Positions 16,857 to 26,284 of a stretch of DNA of 64,000 nt are shown here, one piece after another. The stretch comes from Nocardioides nitrophenolicus. GTDB lineage: Bacteria; Actinomycetota; Actinomycetes; Propionibacteriales; Nocardioidaceae. Numbering within the stretch: the first letter of the stretch is position 1; each line of letters starts with the position of its first letter. The position numbers and the translations under genes were made by a program. Below the pieces are notes generated by a model, which was given only the letters and a program-made list of their open reading frames with translations, ran no database searches and was not told the DNA's origin. Location: positions 3,534,001 to 3,598,000 of the forward strand of contig NZ_JAFBBY010000001.1 of NCBI RefSeq assembly GCF_016907515.1, given 5' to 3'.

Positions 16857-17428
16857 GTCAGGTGTTCGAGGCGCCGCGCCAGGGGTTGAACCCGCGCCAG
16901 GCCGAGACGGTGGAGCGGCTGCTGGCCGCCGGTCTCGAGGAGCTGCGGGCGGTCGGTCACGAGGCGCTGACGGTGCGCACGGTCGCGCAGCGGGCGGGGG
17001 TCTCGCCGGCGACGGCGTACACCTATCTCGCCTCCAAGAACCACCTCTTCGCCGAGCTCTTCTGGCGCCACCTCACCTCGGCCGAGATCGCCCAGGCCGC
17101 CACGGGTACGCCGACCGAGCGGCTCCAGGCCACCATGCGCGCCCTCACCGCGCGGATCGTCGAGGAGCCCGAGCTGGCGGCGGCGGTCACCCCCGCCCTG
17201 CTCGGCTCCGATCCCGACGTCGCGCGACTGCGGCTCAAGATCGGCGGCGCGTTCCTGGCCCGCTTCGAGGCGGCGCTGGGGGAGCAGGCCGACCCGGCCG
17301 TGCTCGAGGTGCTGGTGCTGACCTTCTCCGGCGCGCTGCTGCAGGCCGGGATGGGGCTGCTGACCTACGACCAGATCGCCGAGCGGCTGGTCGCGGCCGT
17401 GGACGTGATCATGCGAGGGAACCGATGA
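16850..17428 (+). CDS. TetR-family regulator heading the CYP51 operon (Rv0767c-like)
   Basis: A 192-residue repressor. The helix-turn-helix is at about 28-60 (TVERLLAAGLEELRAVGHEALTVRTVAQRAGVSPATAYTYLASKNHLFAELF); the C-terminal ligand domain is all-alpha. Start GTG at 16850 with no ribosome-binding site fits a leaderless message. Its stop overlaps the P450 start (ATGA). By position it corresponds to Rv0767c of M. tuberculosis, next to cyp123 and cyp51. Likely binds the palindrome over its own start and controls the following genes; the ligand is unknown, perhaps a sterol or fatty acid. Confidence 0.9.
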   Translation: MSSQVFEAPRQGLNPRQAETVERLLAAGLEELRAVGHEALTVRTVAQRAGVSPATAYTYLASKNHLFAELFWRHLTSAEIAQAATGTPTERLQATMRALTARIVEEPELAAAVTPALLGSDPDVARLRLKIGGAFLARFEAALGEQADPAVLEVLVLTFSGALLQAGMGLLTYDQIAERLVAAVDVIMRGNR

Positions 17429-18648
17429 CCACCGCCGCCGGGCTCGTCTTCGACCCCTACGACTACGCCTTCCACGAGGACCCGTACCCGACCTACCAAC
17501 GGCTGCGCGACGAGGCGCCCGTCTTCCACGCGGCCACCGACGACCTGTGGGTGATCTCGCGCCATCAGCACGTCTTCGAGGTGCTGCGCGACGACGTGGT
17601 GTTCTCCAACCGGATGGGCGTCTCGCTCGACGCGTCGGCGTGGAACCCCGAGGCACACCGGGTGATGAGCTTCCTCGGCCTCGACGGCGCGGAGCAGTCG
17701 CGCATCCGCCGGCTGGTCTCCGCCGCGTTCACCCCGCGCCGGGTGCGAGAGCTGACGCCGGAGGTGCAGGCGCTGACCGAGCGCTACCTGGCGCGCACCT
17801 TCGCGGCCAATGCGGCGCACGGCGAGGCCGACTGGATCGCCGACTTCGCGGGCAAGCTCCCGATGGACGTCATCTCCGAGATGATGGGCGTGCCGGTGGC
17901 CGACCGCGACGAGGTACGACGACTCGCGGACCTGGTGGTGCACCGCGAGGACGGGGTGCGCGACGTGCCCGAGGCCGGTGTGGAGGCGTCCTTCGCGCTC
18001 TTCGGCTACTACGGGGAGATGGTGGCGCAGCGCCGCAAGGCGCCCACCGACGACCTCACCTCGGCGCTGGTGGCCGCCGAGGTCGACGGCGACCGGCTCA
18101 CCGACGGCGAGATCATGGCCTTCCTGTTCCTCATGGTGGTCGCCGGCAACGAGACCACCACCAAGCTGCTCGGCAACGCGCTCCTCCACCTCGCCGCGAA
18201 CCCGGCGCAGCAGGCGCGGGTCCTCGCCGACAGCGCCCTGGTGCCGGCGTGGATCGAGGAGACCCTGCGTCACGACACGTCCAGCCAGATGCTGGCCAGG
18301 TACGTCGTGGAGGACGTCGAGGTCGGCGGGGTGCTGATCCCGGGCGGGTCGAAGGCGCTCGTGCTGCTCGGCAGCGCCAACCGCGACGAGCGGGTGTTCA
18401 CCGAGCCCACCGTCTTCGACATCGACCGCGACAAGGCCGAGCTGTCGCAGATCCTCAGCTTCGGCACCGGCCGGCACTTCTGCCTCGGCGCCAACCTGGC
18501 CCGGCTCGAGGCGCGGGTGGTGCTCGAGGAGCTGGTGCGGCGGGTCGCGGGCTTCGAGGTGCACGCCGAGCGCGCGGTGCGGGTGCACTCCACCAGCGTG
18601 CGGGGCTTCGCGTCGCTGCCCGTCACGTTCACCGAACGGAGCTCCTGA
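17425..18648 (+). CDS. cytochrome P450, CYP123-like
   Basis: Soluble bacterial P450 of 407 residues using ferredoxin electrons. AGNETTTKLLGNAL is the I-helix oxygen-activation motif, EETLRH the ExxR, and FGTGRHFCLGANLARLE the heme loop with ligand Cys353. Full length. The ATG at 17425 overlaps the TetR stop, and its own stop shares a base with the following SDR start (TGATG). In mycobacteria the gene at this place is cyp123, whose substrate is not known. The ferredoxin two genes on is its likely partner. Confidence 0.92.
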   Translation: MTTAAGLVFDPYDYAFHEDPYPTYQRLRDEAPVFHAATDDLWVISRHQHVFEVLRDDVVFSNRMGVSLDASAWNPEAHRVMSFLGLDGAEQSRIRRLVSAAFTPRRVRELTPEVQALTERYLARTFAANAAHGEADWIADFAGKLPMDVISEMMGVPVADRDEVRRLADLVVHREDGVRDVPEAGVEASFALFGYYGEMVAQRRKAPTDDLTSALVAAEVDGDRLTDGEIMAFLFLMVVAGNETTTKLLGNALLHLAANPAQQARVLADSALVPAWIEETLRHDTSSQMLARYVVEDVEVGGVLIPGGSKALVLLGSANRDERVFTEPTVFDIDRDKAELSQILSFGTGRHFCLGANLARLEARVVLEELVRRVAGFEVHAERAVRVHSTSVRGFASLPVTFTERSS

Positions 18649-19439
18649 TGGCCGCCTCGCGCAAGCCCGTCCACCCCGACCGCCGGCCGGCCGTGGTCGC
18701 CGGCGCCTCCTCCGGGATCGGCGCCGAGACCGTCCGCGCGCTGGCCGCCGCCGGCTTCCCGGTCGCCCTCGGGGCCCGTCGCGTGGACCGGCTCGAGGAG
18801 CTGGCCGCCGAGATCCGCGACGCCGGGGGAGAGGTGTTCGTGCACCCGCTCGACGTGGCCTCGACGGCGTCGGTCGAGGAGTTCGCGACCGCTGCGGCCG
18901 CGGCCCTCGGCGACATCGAGGTCGTCGTCAGCAATGCCGGGCTGCTGGCGCCCGGGGCGATCGTGGACGCGACGACCGAGGAGCTCGCGGCCGAGTTCGA
19001 CGTCAACGTGCTGGGAGCGCATCGACTGGTCCGCGCCTTCGGTACGGGGATGGTCGAGCGGCAGCGCGGCGACCTGGTCTTCGTCTCCTCCGACACCGCG
19101 CTGCGGGCTCGCCCGTTCATGCGGGGCTACAGCGCCACGAAGTCCGGCCTGGAGGGCCTGGTCGAGGCGCTGCAGATGGAGCTCGAGGGCTCCGGCGTCC
19201 GGGCCTCGGTCGTGCGACCCGGGCCGACCTGGTCGGAGATGGGCTCGGACTGGGACGCCGACGCGGGCGCCAGGGTCCTCACCGAGTGGGTCAAGTGGGG
19301 GCACGCGCGCCACTCCCACTTCCTCAAGGCCACCGCGATCGCCGCGGCCATCACGACGGTCGTCAGCGCGCCCCGCGGCGTGCACATCAGCCCCGTCGAC
19401 GTGAACCCCGAAGCCCCCATCGCGAAGGAGGAGTCGTGA
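18648..19439 (+). CDS. short-chain dehydrogenase/reductase (Rv0765c-like)
   Basis: NAD(P)-dependent oxidoreductase of 263 residues. AVVAGASSGIGAETVRALA (cofactor loop), NAG, VSSDTA and YSATK (catalytic Tyr/Lys) are present. The C-terminal third is atypical, with WVKWGHARHSHFLKATAIAAAI, which is a feature of this subgroup next to CYP51 genes. Start shares a base with the P450 stop; GTGA overlap with CYP51. Likely oxidises or reduces an alcohol or ketone on the P450 substrate. Confidence 0.9.
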   Translation: MAASRKPVHPDRRPAVVAGASSGIGAETVRALAAAGFPVALGARRVDRLEELAAEIRDAGGEVFVHPLDVASTASVEEFATAAAAALGDIEVVVSNAGLLAPGAIVDATTEELAAEFDVNVLGAHRLVRAFGTGMVERQRGDLVFVSSDTALRARPFMRGYSATKSGLEGLVEALQMELEGSGVRASVVRPGPTWSEMGSDWDADAGARVLTEWVKWGHARHSHFLKATAIAAAITTVVSAPRGVHISPVDVNPEAPIAKEES

Positions 19440-20809
19440 CGCTCGCCGACATCCCCGAGGTCTCGACGGTGCTCGACGACCAGGGTGCCGACGTACCCGC
19501 GATCATCAAGGGCACCGGTCACCTGCCCGAGATGCGGGTCGACCCGATCGCGCTCTTCCACCGGGTGCGCAAGGAGTGCGGCGACGTCGGCCGGTTCCGG
19601 CTCGCCGACAAGCAGGTCGTGCTGGTCACGGGCGCGGAGGCCAACGAGGCGTTCTTCCGGGCGCCCGACGACGTGCTCGACCAGGCGGCGGCGTACCCCT
19701 TCATGACGCCGATCTTCGGCAAGGGCGTGGTCTTCGACGCCTCACCCGAGGAGCGCCAGCAGATGCTGAAGAACCAGGCGCTGCGCGGCGACATGATGCG
19801 CGGGCACGCGCGGACCATCGAGGCCGAGATCCGCCGGATGGTCGCCGACTGGGGCGACGAGGGTGAGATCGACCTGCTCGACTTCTTCGCCGAGCTGACC
19901 ATCTACACCACCTCGTCGTGCCTGATCGGCAAGCCCTTCCGCGACCAGCTCGACGGATCCTTCGCCGAGGTCTACCACCGGCTCGAGCACGGCACCGACG
20001 CCATCGCGTACGTCGACCCGTACGCCGACATCGAGAGCTTCCGGGTCCGTGACCGGGCCCGCGAGGAGCTGGTCGCCAAGGTGCAGGCGATCCTCGACGC
20101 GCGGCTGGCGCGGGGCGAGGTGCCCAAGGAGGAGCGGGACCTGCTCGACGTGCTGATCGCGGTCGGCATGGACGCCGACTACATCACCGGCATCTTCATC
20201 TCGATGATGTTCGCCGGGCACCACACCTCCTCCGGCACCGCCTCCTGGGCGATGATCGAGCTGCTCCGCAACCCACACGTGATGGCCGACGTGGTCGCCG
20301 AGCTGGACGTGCTCTACGCCGACGGCAGCGAGGTCTCCTTCCAGGCGCTGCGCTCGATCCCGGTGCTGGAGGCCGCGCTGAAGGAGACGCTGCGGCTGCA
20401 TCCGCCGCTGGTCATCCTGATGCGGCTGGTGCAGGCGGACTTCGAGCTGCTCGGGCACACCATCCCCGCCGGCACCGTGCTCGCCGCCTCGCCGCGGGTG
20501 TCGAACCGGATCGAGGAGGACTTCCCGAAGGCCGACTCCTTCGACCCGGGACGGTACGTCGACCCGCGCCAGGAGGACCTGCAGCACCGCTGGACCTGGA
20601 TCCCGTTCGGTGCGGGCAAGCACCGCTGCGTCGGGAACGCCTTCGCGATGATGCAGATGAAGGCGATCTTCTCGGTGATCCTGCGCGACTTCACCTTCGA
20701 GCCGGTGCAGGACCTGGACTCCTATCGCGACGACTTCACGAAGATGGTCATCCAGCTCGCCCAGCCCGCGCGCGTCCGGTACCGGCGTCGGGTGAGGGAG
20801 ACGCGATGA
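19436..20809 (+). CDS. cyp51: sterol 14-alpha-demethylase, cytochrome P450 CYP51
   Basis: Removes the 14-alpha methyl of sterols in three monooxygenations. The 457-residue protein tracks M. tuberculosis CYP51 nearly residue by residue: CGDVGRFRLADKQVVLVTG, YPFMTPIFGKGVVFDASPEERQQML, EIDLLDFFAELTIYTTSSCLIGK, MFAGHHTSSGTASW (I helix, with the CYP51-specific H-T/S), ETLRLHPPLVILMR, RWTWIPFGAGKHRCVGNAFA with heme ligand Cys398, and KMVIQLAQPARVRYRRR at the end. GTG start overlaps the SDR stop. A slightly longer N-terminus than the M. tuberculosis protein. Bacteria rarely make sterols, so the natural substrate may be an acquired sterol. Confidence 0.96.
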   Translation: MTLADIPEVSTVLDDQGADVPAIIKGTGHLPEMRVDPIALFHRVRKECGDVGRFRLADKQVVLVTGAEANEAFFRAPDDVLDQAAAYPFMTPIFGKGVVFDASPEERQQMLKNQALRGDMMRGHARTIEAEIRRMVADWGDEGEIDLLDFFAELTIYTTSSCLIGKPFRDQLDGSFAEVYHRLEHGTDAIAYVDPYADIESFRVRDRAREELVAKVQAILDARLARGEVPKEERDLLDVLIAVGMDADYITGIFISMMFAGHHTSSGTASWAMIELLRNPHVMADVVAELDVLYADGSEVSFQALRSIPVLEAALKETLRLHPPLVILMRLVQADFELLGHTIPAGTVLAASPRVSNRIEEDFPKADSFDPGRYVDPRQEDLQHRWTWIPFGAGKHRCVGNAFAMMQMKAIFSVILRDFTFEPVQDLDSYRDDFTKMVIQLAQPARVRYRRRVRETR

Positions 20810-21003
20810 GGGTCGTCGCCGACACCGGCCTGTGCCAGGGGCACCAGCTCTGCCAGGGCGAGGCCCCCGACGTGTTCGGCTTCGACGCGGACGCCGACGT
20901 GGTGACCGTGCTCGACGAGCACCCGGCCGAGGACCGTCGTACCGACGTCACCACGGCCGTGAAGTACTGCCCCGCCTTCGCGCTGTCGATCGAAGAGGAC
21001 TGA
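20806..21003 (+). CDS. 3Fe-4S ferredoxin (Rv0763c-like)
   Basis: Electron carrier for the neighbouring P450s. The 65 residues hold Cys in LCQGHQLCQGEAPDVF (C-x5-C) and in KYCPAFAL (CP), three cysteines with the second position of a 4Fe-4S motif lacking, as in P450-linked 3Fe-4S ferredoxins. ATGA overlap with cyp51. No ferredoxin reductase is in the window. Confidence 0.95.
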   Translation: MRVVADTGLCQGHQLCQGEAPDVFGFDADADVVTVLDEHPAEDRRTDVTTAVKYCPAFALSIEED

Positions 21004-21005
21004 CC

Positions 21006-21631
21006 ATGAGTGACCTGACCCGGGCCGAGATCGAGGAGTTCTGGGACTCCTGGCTGCAGATCAACCGCGACGTCGAGGCGGCCGGCGACTGGCGGCCGAT
21101 GGCCGAGTGGTACGCCGAGGACGCGACGTACGGCTGGATGTACCACCCCGACGAGCACTTCATGGCCGTCGGCCGCGACCAGATCCGGGACTGGGCGATC
21201 GGCATCGAGATGGACGGCCTCGACGGCTGGCACTACGACTACGTCTGCACCATGATCGACGAGCAGAAGTCGATGGTGCTGGGCTTCTGGAAGCAGCGCG
21301 CGGGGATCATCGACGACGCCACCGGCAAGGAGTTCGAGATCCTCGGCATCGGCGGCTCGTGGTTCGGGCTCAAGCGGGTCACCGAGGGCGCCGACGCCGG
21401 CCAGATCAAGATCGACTGGCAGCGCGACTGGTTCGACCTGCCGTCGACCGGCCACACCTTCGTCGAGATCCTCAAGTCCGGCAAGGCACCCGAGACCCTG
21501 ATGAAGCGGCTCGAGGTCACCGGGCACGGCGTTCCCGGGCACTACCACTACGAGGACCTGCCCTCGACGCTCTGGCCGCCGCCGGTCGAGGCCGGTCGGT
21601 ACGTCACCCAGGCCGCTCCGGGGGTGTCGTC

Positions 21632-21635
<4 letters not shown>
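21006..21635 (+). CDS. SnoaL/NTF2-like conserved protein (Rv0762c-like)
   Basis: A 209-residue protein with the start FWDSWLQINRDVEAAGDWRPMAEWYAEDATYGWMYHPDEHFMAVGRDQIRDW, typical of NTF2-fold proteins, and a long C-terminal tail. Corresponds by position to Rv0762c, next to the ferredoxin of the CYP51 cluster. Function is not known; this fold often makes isomerases or hydrolases of steroid-like compounds. ATG two bases after the ferredoxin stop; GTGA overlap with the aldehyde dehydrogenase. Confidence 0.8.
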
Positions 21636-23092
<1,457 letters not shown>

Positions 23093-23097
23093 GGGGG

Positions 23098-23193
23098 GTG
23101 CAGGAATCGCCGGTCGACCGGCGGTTCCTGCACTTGACGTGCGTTGCAACGGCCGACAAGTGCAGGAACAACCGGTCAACCGGTGATTCCGCA
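23098..23193. repeat. two interlocking palindromes (REP/BIME-like) between aldehyde dehydrogenase and SDR genes
   Basis: First palindrome 23098-23133 runs GTGCAGGAA...CCGGTCGACCGG...TTCCTGCAC and is symmetric but for one G-T pair. A second, less perfect copy is at 23160-23193 (GTGCAGGAAC...CCGGTCAACCGG...). In addition the right arm of the first plus flank (GTTCCTGCACTTG, 23124-23136) pairs exactly with the left arm of the second (CAAGTGCAGGAAC, 23157-23169), so two alternative folds are possible. May end or stabilise the upstream message. Confidence 0.8.
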
Positions 23194-23216
23194 GCACCAG
23201 AGTGACAGGAGTGAAC

Positions 23217-23966
23217 ATGCGTTTCCAGAACAAGATCGTCGTCGTGACCGGCGCGGCGCAGGGCATCGGGGAGGCCTACGCCCGCGCGCTGGCCGGGGAG
23301 GGCGCGGCGGTCGTGGTCGCGGACCTCAACGCCGAGGCCGGGGAGCAGGTCGCGAAGCAGATTGAGGCCGACGGTGGCCAGGCGCTGTTCGTGCCCTGTG
23401 ACGTCTCCTCCGCCGAGTCGGCCGCGGCCCTCGTCAGCAGGACCGTCGAGCGCTTCGGCGGCATCGACCACCTGGTCAACAATGCCGCGATCTACGGGAG
23501 CATGGAGTTCAACCTGCTGATCAGCGTCGACTGGGACTACTACAAGCAGTTCATGGCGGTGAACCTCGACGGCGCCCTCGTCATGACCCGGGCGGTCTAC
23601 CCCGAGATCGCCAGGCGCGGCGGGGGCGCGATCGTCAACCAGTCCAGCACGGCGGCGTACCTCTACTCCGGCTTCTACGGGCTCGCCAAGGCCGGCATCA
23701 ACAGCCTGACCCAGCAGCTCGCCCACGAGCTCGGCGGCCAGCGGATCCGGGTCAACGCGATCGCGCCGGGGCCGACCGACACCGAGGCGACCCGCACCCA
23801 GGCGGGCGACGCGGCCAAGGACATCGTCCGCACCAGCCTCGCGATCAAGCGGATGGGCTCGGTCGACGACATGGTGGGTGCGCTGCTGTTCCTGCTCTCC
23901 GACGACGCGTCGTGGGTCACCGGCCAGATCCTGGCGGTCGACGGCGGCCAGACCTTCCGGCTCTGA
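23217..23966 (+). CDS. short-chain dehydrogenase/reductase (Rv0769-like)
   Basis: A 249-residue SDR: VVVTGAAQGIGEAYARALAGEG (cofactor loop), NNAA, NQSSTAAY...YGLAKAG (catalytic Tyr/Lys in YGLAK) and PGPTDTEATR. FNLLISVDWDYYKQFMAVN is an insertion typical of this subgroup. ATG at 23217 with CAGGAG upstream; an in-frame GTG at 23202 is less likely. It restarts the gene run after the palindromic spacer and shares a base with the next start (TGATG). Confidence 0.92.
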   Translation: MRFQNKIVVVTGAAQGIGEAYARALAGEGAAVVVADLNAEAGEQVAKQIEADGGQALFVPCDVSSAESAAALVSRTVERFGGIDHLVNNAAIYGSMEFNLLISVDWDYYKQFMAVNLDGALVMTRAVYPEIARRGGGAIVNQSSTAAYLYSGFYGLAKAGINSLTQQLAHELGGQRIRVNAIAPGPTDTEATRTQAGDAAKDIVRTSLAIKRMGSVDDMVGALLFLLSDDASWVTGQILAVDGGQTFRL

Positions 23967-24775
23967 TGACGACCGTCGTCGGGTTCGTCGGTCTCGGCAA
24001 CATCGGCAAGCCGATGGCGCTGCGCCTCGCCGCCACCGAGGGCATCGACCTGCGGGTGTACGACGTCGCCCCGGATCCCGTCGCCGAGCTGGTCGCCGCC
24101 GGGGCCACGGCCGTGTCCGCCGTCGCCGAGCTCGACGCCGACGTGGTCTGCGTGATGGTGCGGGACGACGACCAGGTGCGGGCGGTCGCGGCCGAGCTGC
24201 CCGTCGAGGTGGTGCTGGTCGTCCACTCGACGGTCGCGCCGACGACGCCGGTCGAGCTGGCCGCCGCCGGACGCCGGGTGCTCGACGCGCCGGTCAGCGG
24301 CGGCCCGATGGGGGCGGCCGAGGGCAGCCTGGCGATCATGGTGGGCGGCCCCGAGGACGCCTTCGCCGTGGCCCGCCCCGCGTTGGAGGCGATGGGCAGC
24401 CGGGTGGTCCATGCCGGCCCGATCGGCGCCGGCACCCGGATGAAGCTGGCCCGCAACCTGATCCACTTCGTCGCCTTCACCGCCGTCACCGAGGCTCAGC
24501 GCCTCGCGGAGGCCGCCGGCCTCGACCTCGCGACGCTCGGCGAGGTGGTCCGCCACACCGACGCGATCACCGGCGGTCCGGGCGCGATCATGTACCGCGA
24601 CACCACGGCGCCGCTCGCCGAGGACGACTTCTGGCACGGCGTCTTCTCCCACGTCGCCGCGCTGGGGGAGAAGGACCTGGGCTTCGCGATCGCCCTCGCG
24701 GACGAGCTCGGGGTCGACGTACCACTGGCGCGGGAGGCGCTGCCACGACTCGCGAAGGGACTGGGACTGCGATGA
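23966..24775 (+). CDS. NAD(P)-dependent beta-hydroxyacid dehydrogenase (3-hydroxyisobutyrate dehydrogenase-like, Rv0770-like)
   Basis: A 269-residue member of the beta-hydroxyacid dehydrogenase family. VVGFVGLGNIGKPMALRLAA binds the cofactor; DAPVSGGPMGAAEGSLAIMVGG is the substrate-binding signature; the catalytic Lys sits in GTRMKLARNLIHF. Start ATG at 23966 shares a base with the SDR stop. By order it matches Rv0770. Probably acts on a beta-hydroxyacid made from the aldehyde/SDR steps, but the true substrate is unknown. Confidence 0.92.
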   Translation: MTTVVGFVGLGNIGKPMALRLAATEGIDLRVYDVAPDPVAELVAAGATAVSAVAELDADVVCVMVRDDDQVRAVAAELPVEVVLVVHSTVAPTTPVELAAAGRRVLDAPVSGGPMGAAEGSLAIMVGGPEDAFAVARPALEAMGSRVVHAGPIGAGTRMKLARNLIHFVAFTAVTEAQRLAEAAGLDLATLGEVVRHTDAITGGPGAIMYRDTTAPLAEDDFWHGVFSHVAALGEKDLGFAIALADELGVDVPLAREALPRLAKGLGLR

Positions 24776-25161
24776 GCGACAAGTTCGACGACCTGCCGGA
24801 GGTGCGGGCCAGGGGGCTGCGCAAGATGGAGCAGGTCTACGGCTTCGACATGAGCGACGGGGACGGCGACTTCTTCCGCTACACCGCCGACCACCTGTTC
24901 GCCGACATCTGGGAGCGCCCCGGGCTGAGTGACCGCGACCGCCGGCTGCTGCTCATCGGCATGCTCGCCGGCCAGGGGGCGGCCGACGTGCTCGGCATCC
25001 AGGTCCCGGCCGCTCATGCCGCCGGCGAGCTCGACGACGACGCGCTGCGCGAGATCGTGGTCTTCCTCAGCCACTACGCGGGCTGGCCGCAGGGCGCCCG
25101 GCTCAACTCGATCGTCGAGGAGACGATCGCCAAGGCGCGGCGCGGCAAGACCGGCTTCTGA
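24772..25161 (+). CDS. carboxymuconolactone decarboxylase-family protein (Rv0771-like)
   Basis: A 129-residue all-helical CMD/AhpD-fold protein: WERPGLSDRDRRLLLIGMLAGQGAADVLGIQVPAAHAAGELDDDALREIVVFLSHYAGWPQGA is the family core. It lacks the AhpD CxxC pair, so peroxidase activity is unlikely. ATGA overlap with the upstream dehydrogenase. Last gene of the CYP51-linked run and equivalent to Rv0771. Confidence 0.93.
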   Translation: MSDKFDDLPEVRARGLRKMEQVYGFDMSDGDGDFFRYTADHLFADIWERPGLSDRDRRLLLIGMLAGQGAADVLGIQVPAAHAAGELDDDALREIVVFLSHYAGWPQGARLNSIVEETIAKARRGKTGF

Positions 25162-25219
25162 GCGTGGCGCCCGACCGCGCGGTGAGCCCGCTCACACCGT
25201 CTTGTTAGCCTCGGCAGTG

Positions 25220-25963
25220 ATGACGCGCGACGTGGCGAAGGCCGTACCGGACCAGCAGGCCGAGCCGGTGACCCCGGACGTCCTCGACTCCCTGCTCAAC
25301 ACCTCGGTGACCCGGGGTGCGGAGGGAGTCGCGGTCTGGCGCGTCCCGACCGAGACGCTCGGCGACGAGGAGCTCGAGGTCGCCCGCGACTGGCTCGACG
25401 AGGACGAGCGGCGCCAGGCGTCGTCGTACGTCCGGGCCGAGCTGCGCCGCGCCTACGAGATCGCGCACGCCGCCGCGCGCCTGGTCGTCGGCTCGGTGTC
25501 GGACACCCCGCCCGAGAAGGTGGTCTGGGGACGGCATCCCTGTCCGGGGTGCGGTGAGCCCCACGGCCGCCCGCGGGCCGAGGGCGCCGGGGTCGAGTTC
25601 TCGCTGAGCCACACCCCCGGGCAGGTGCTGGTCGCGGTGGCCGACGGAGCGGTCGGCATCGACGTCGAGCGCCACCCCGACGACCCGGTGGCGCTCGCCA
25701 AGCTGCTGCACCCCCGCGAGCTCGAGGAGATCGAGGCCGCTGCCCACGGCACCCTCGACGGCGGCCGGGCGACGGTGCGGTTCACCCGCGCCTGGTCGCG
25801 CACCGAGGCATATCTGAAGGGGATCGGCATCGGGCTCGGCCGCGATCCCCACCTGGACTACCTCGGCACCGACGGCGCGCCCGGTCGGAGCCTCGGGTCG
25901 TGGACGGTGCGCGATGTCGTCGTACCGGAGGGCTACGGCGCCGCGCTCGCGCTGCAGAGGTAG
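25220..25963 (+). CDS. 4'-phosphopantetheinyl transferase, Sfp type
   Basis: Transfers phosphopantetheine from CoA to carrier-protein serines. The 247 residues show the conserved FSLSHTPG, GIDVER (Mg-binding Asp/Glu) and WSRTEAYLKGIGIGL (form of W-x-x-K-E-A-x-x-K with Thr for Lys). CPGCGEPHGRPR before the SLSH motif is common in this family. The spacing of 58 bases from the CMD gene suggests its own promoter. No carrier-protein synthase is in the window, so it probably serves distant ones. Confidence 0.92.
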   Translation: MTRDVAKAVPDQQAEPVTPDVLDSLLNTSVTRGAEGVAVWRVPTETLGDEELEVARDWLDEDERRQASSYVRAELRRAYEIAHAAARLVVGSVSDTPPEKVVWGRHPCPGCGEPHGRPRAEGAGVEFSLSHTPGQVLVAVADGAVGIDVERHPDDPVALAKLLHPRELEEIEAAAHGTLDGGRATVRFTRAWSRTEAYLKGIGIGLGRDPHLDYLGTDGAPGRSLGSWTVRDVVVPEGYGAALALQR

Positions 25964-26284
25964 TCGGCGACCGGATCTTGTGTGGCTCAGGTCACCCGCG
26001 AAGGTTAAATATCAGATCTGAGGCCGCCTGTACGCCGGATTTCACCGAAAACCTGGCCCCCGGGACCTTGGTCCTGCCTATGCTCCCTACTTGGGTTCCG
26101 ATCGCCCCTTCCTGCTCGGGAAGGCGCGGACGACCGGAGCGGCTCTGTAGGGGCCTGGGTTTCGCGGTGGGGCGTGGACATCAGGCGCCCACCGTCGTCG
26201 TGCGTCCGCGGACCGCCCGTGTTCTCACCTTGCAATTGGTCGCGTCGGCCCCCCTCGACGCGGCGCAATGGGGGTATCCCGCAC
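25964..26284. other. 321-base intergenic stretch without a gene
   Basis: Holds an A/T-richer patch (AGGTTAAATATCAGATCTG at 26001-26019), a small palindrome GGACC-TT-GGTCC at 26063-26074 and a G/C-rich leader before the wall-protein gene. It may be a long 5' leader. I see no riboswitch consensus I could defend and no clear terminator. Confidence 0.4.

Noticed and set aside
25964..26284. Riboswitch (c-di-AMP or cobalamin type) before the wall-protein gene
   Set aside because: The stretch is long and structured enough, but I could not match conserved core positions of any class.
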